Below, piece after piece: positions 15,247-16,184 of a DNA stretch of 16,184 nt. Both the position numbers and the translations under genes were made by a program. The stretch is from Aestuariicoccus sp032586235 (GTDB lineage Bacteria > Pseudomonadota > Alphaproteobacteria > Rhodobacterales > Rhodobacteraceae): contig NZ_JAWHTD010000063.1 of the NCBI RefSeq assembly GCF_032586235.1, forward strand, positions 1-16,184, in the 5' to 3' direction. How positions within the stretch are numbered: the first letter of the stretch is position 1; each line of letters begins with the position of its first letter. The notes beneath the pieces are model-generated. The model ran no database searches and was not told the origin of the DNA. It worked only from the letters and a program-made list of their open reading frames with translations.

Positions 15247-15675
15247 ATGACGCAGGTCAAGACCGGCGACACCGTTCGCATTCATTACACCGGAACCCTG
15301 AACGACGGCAGCACCTTCGATACGAGCGACGGACGCGATCCGTTGGAATTCACCGTCGGCTCGGGCCAGATCATCCCCGGGTTGGACAAGGCCATGCCGG
15401 GCATGGCGGTCGGCGAGAAGAAAGTGGTCGAAGTGCCCGCCGACGAAGCCTATGGCCAGCCCAACCCCGAAGCGCGTCAGGCCGTGCCCCGCGGCGAAAT
15501 TCCCGCTGACATTCCGCTGGACCTCGGCACACAGCTGCAGGTGCAGACGCCCACGGGCCAGGTGATGCCGGTGACCGTGATCGAGGTGACCGAAGAGCAG
15601 GTGACGCTGGACGCCAACCACCCTCTGGCGGGCAAGGATCTGACCTTTGCCATCGAACTGGTCGAGATCGCCTGA
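15247..15675 (+). CDS. FKBP-type peptidyl-prolyl isomerase, SlyD-like
   Basis: This 142-residue protein catalyses cis-trans isomerisation of prolyl bonds and, as in SlyD, probably acts as a chaperone in the cytoplasm. The FKBP core is split: VRIHYTGTLNDGSTFDTS (10-27) and IIPGLDKAMPGM (42-53) come first, the inserted flap domain spans about 70-122, and the chain returns with the SlyD hallmark DANHPLAGKDLTF (122-134). It ends soon after, without the histidine- and cysteine-rich metal-binding tail of E. coli SlyD. There is no signal peptide. GGAG lies 6 bases before the ATG. It forms a single-gene unit, closed by the strong terminator at 15723-15756, and its divergence from the dehalogenase operon need not imply a shared function. 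Confidence 0.95.
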   Translation: MTQVKTGDTVRIHYTGTLNDGSTFDTSDGRDPLEFTVGSGQIIPGLDKAMPGMAVGEKKVVEVPADEAYGQPNPEARQAVPRGEIPADIPLDLGTQLQVQTPTGQVMPVTVIEVTEEQVTLDANHPLAGKDLTFAIELVEIA

Positions 15676-15690
15676 GCGGGCGTGATCCAG

Positions 15691-15713
15691 CGGTGTGGCC
15701 TTCGGCCACGCCG
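15691..15713. other. Hairpin after the FKBP gene
   Basis: CGGTGTGGCC (15691-15700) and GGCCACGCCG (15704-15713) form a 10-bp stem with one G-T pair and a short TTC loop, just after the stop codon. No T-run follows. It precedes the strong terminator by 10 bases and may protect the mRNA 3' end or help termination. Confidence 0.5.
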
Positions 15714-15722
15714 GTTCGATTG

Positions 15723-15756
15723 AAAAAACGCGGGCCCTGCGGGGTCCGCGTTTTTT
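15723..15756. terminator. Strong bidirectional intrinsic terminator
   Basis: AAAAAACGCGG (15723-15733) pairs exactly with CCGCGTTTTTT (15746-15756). The inner GCCC/GGGT extends the stem around a TGCG loop. The G/C stem with an A-run on one side and a T-run on the other ends transcription in both directions. It closes the FKBP unit and would also stop transcripts arriving on the minus strand from the right. Confidence 0.92.
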
Positions 15757-16093
15757 GCTTTTGGCAAGGGGGGCGACCGTTTCGCCGGTCCGTGATTCTG
15801 GCGGGCGAGGGAGGGCAGCCCTGTCGCGCTCTTCGTCGGTGACGGCGAGGGGGTCGGAAATCCTTCCGGTGACATCGGAGCACCGGCGCCGCGAAGAGGC
15901 GCGCGCGTCATGCAGCGCGAGGCCCCGGAAGGCAGCGGATTCGCGTTCGCGCAGTGCTGGGGATTTGGTGAAAGACCGGACCAAGCGGGCATTTACGAAC
16001 GCGCATGAAATGGGCTCTTGGCGTGATCTCGCGCAAAAATAACCCCAAAGCTGTGTATCACGGCAGATTTTCTTGCAAAAGTTGTCGATCCGA
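15757..16093. other. Intergenic stretch without a convincing gene
   Basis: I see no protein with recognisable features in this stretch on either strand. An open frame starting at a GTG inside the hairpin after the FKBP gene runs to 16042, but it is Arg/Ser-rich, begins within the terminators and has no ribosome site. The last part (about 16035-16093) is visibly AT-richer and could hold a promoter for a gene beyond the window, but no clear boxes stand out. Confidence 0.6.
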
Positions 16094-16184
16094 TCTAGGC
16101 GGACCTCGGCGTTGTTGCAGAACTCGGGCTTGAGGCGTGATTGCCCCTTTCCCCGCTGAGATCATGCCACGCGGATGATCTCGG
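16094..16184. mobile_element. Possible terminal part of an insertion sequence, cut by the window edge
   Basis: After a CTAG at 16095-16098 the sequence changes to one that contains GGCGTTGTTGCAGAACTCGG. This resembles, from memory, the left ends and leaders of IS5-type elements in Rhodobacteraceae (GTTGTTGCA near the end). An inverted repeat, GAGATCAT-N9-ATGATCTC (16158-16182), lies at the very edge. No transposase is visible and the opposite end is outside the window, so this is a tentative call. Confidence 0.25.

Noticed and set aside
15695..16042. A 115-codon plus-strand frame after the FKBP gene
   Set aside because: It begins at a GTG inside a hairpin, reads through the strong terminator, has no ribosome site and resembles no family I know.
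1..16184. CRISPR array, phage module, toxin-antitoxin pair or defence system
   Set aside because: No regularly spaced repeats and no proteins of these kinds were found on either strand.

Overview
This window is GC-rich alphaproteobacterial chromosome, most likely from the Rhodobacteraceae (roseobacter group). Three things point there: the protein families; the G6/C6 hairpin repeats that end in CCCCCCGGGATATTT; and the palindromes of the type GGTCCCGGA-N5-TCCGGGACC between genes. The taxonomic call is inference from these patterns, not from a database search.

Layout. A tRNA-Gly(TCC) gene lies at the left edge, and the 44-nt 3' part of that gene is repeated exactly 137 bp downstream, like the scar or attachment site of an integrative element. 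Next come two plus-strand genes: a half-size ABC exporter (349-2148) and a long acyl-CoA synthetase (2371-4251). The synthetase is preceded by an intrinsic-terminator-like hairpin that ends directly against its Shine-Dalgarno sequence. Two inverted repeats (4274-4338) then separate it from a long minus-strand block.

The minus-strand block (4356-15036, ten genes, read from right to left) is catabolic. Its upstream part is a tightly overlapping trio: a type II 2-haloacid dehalogenase, a serine alpha/beta hydrolase, and a PLP-dependent threonine/serine dehydratase-like enzyme. After a 137-bp AT-richer gap holding a small palindrome comes a seven-gene run: pcaD (3-oxoadipate enol-lactonase), a methylesterase-like alpha/beta hydrolase, pcaB (3-carboxymuconate cycloisomerase), a TetA-like MFS transporter, a zinc alcohol dehydrogenase, an enolase-superfamily dehydratase-like protein, and an amidase. 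Several junctions overlap by 1 to 8 nt, which suggests translational coupling. The pca genes are unusual because pcaC, pcaH and pcaG are absent between pcaD and pcaB and a different hydrolase sits there. No transcription factor is encoded in the window.

A SlyD-like FKBP prolyl isomerase (15247-15675, plus) is divergent from the dehalogenase operon and is followed by a strong bidirectional terminator. The last ~430 bp hold no convincing gene. The extreme right end may be the beginning of an insertion sequence that runs out of the window.

I see no CRISPR array, phage module, toxin-antitoxin pair or defence system. The best leads for something undescribed are the terminator/start arrangement before the acyl-CoA synthetase, the partial tRNA duplication, the altered metal-binding motif in the enolase-superfamily protein, and the two compact catabolic gene sets.
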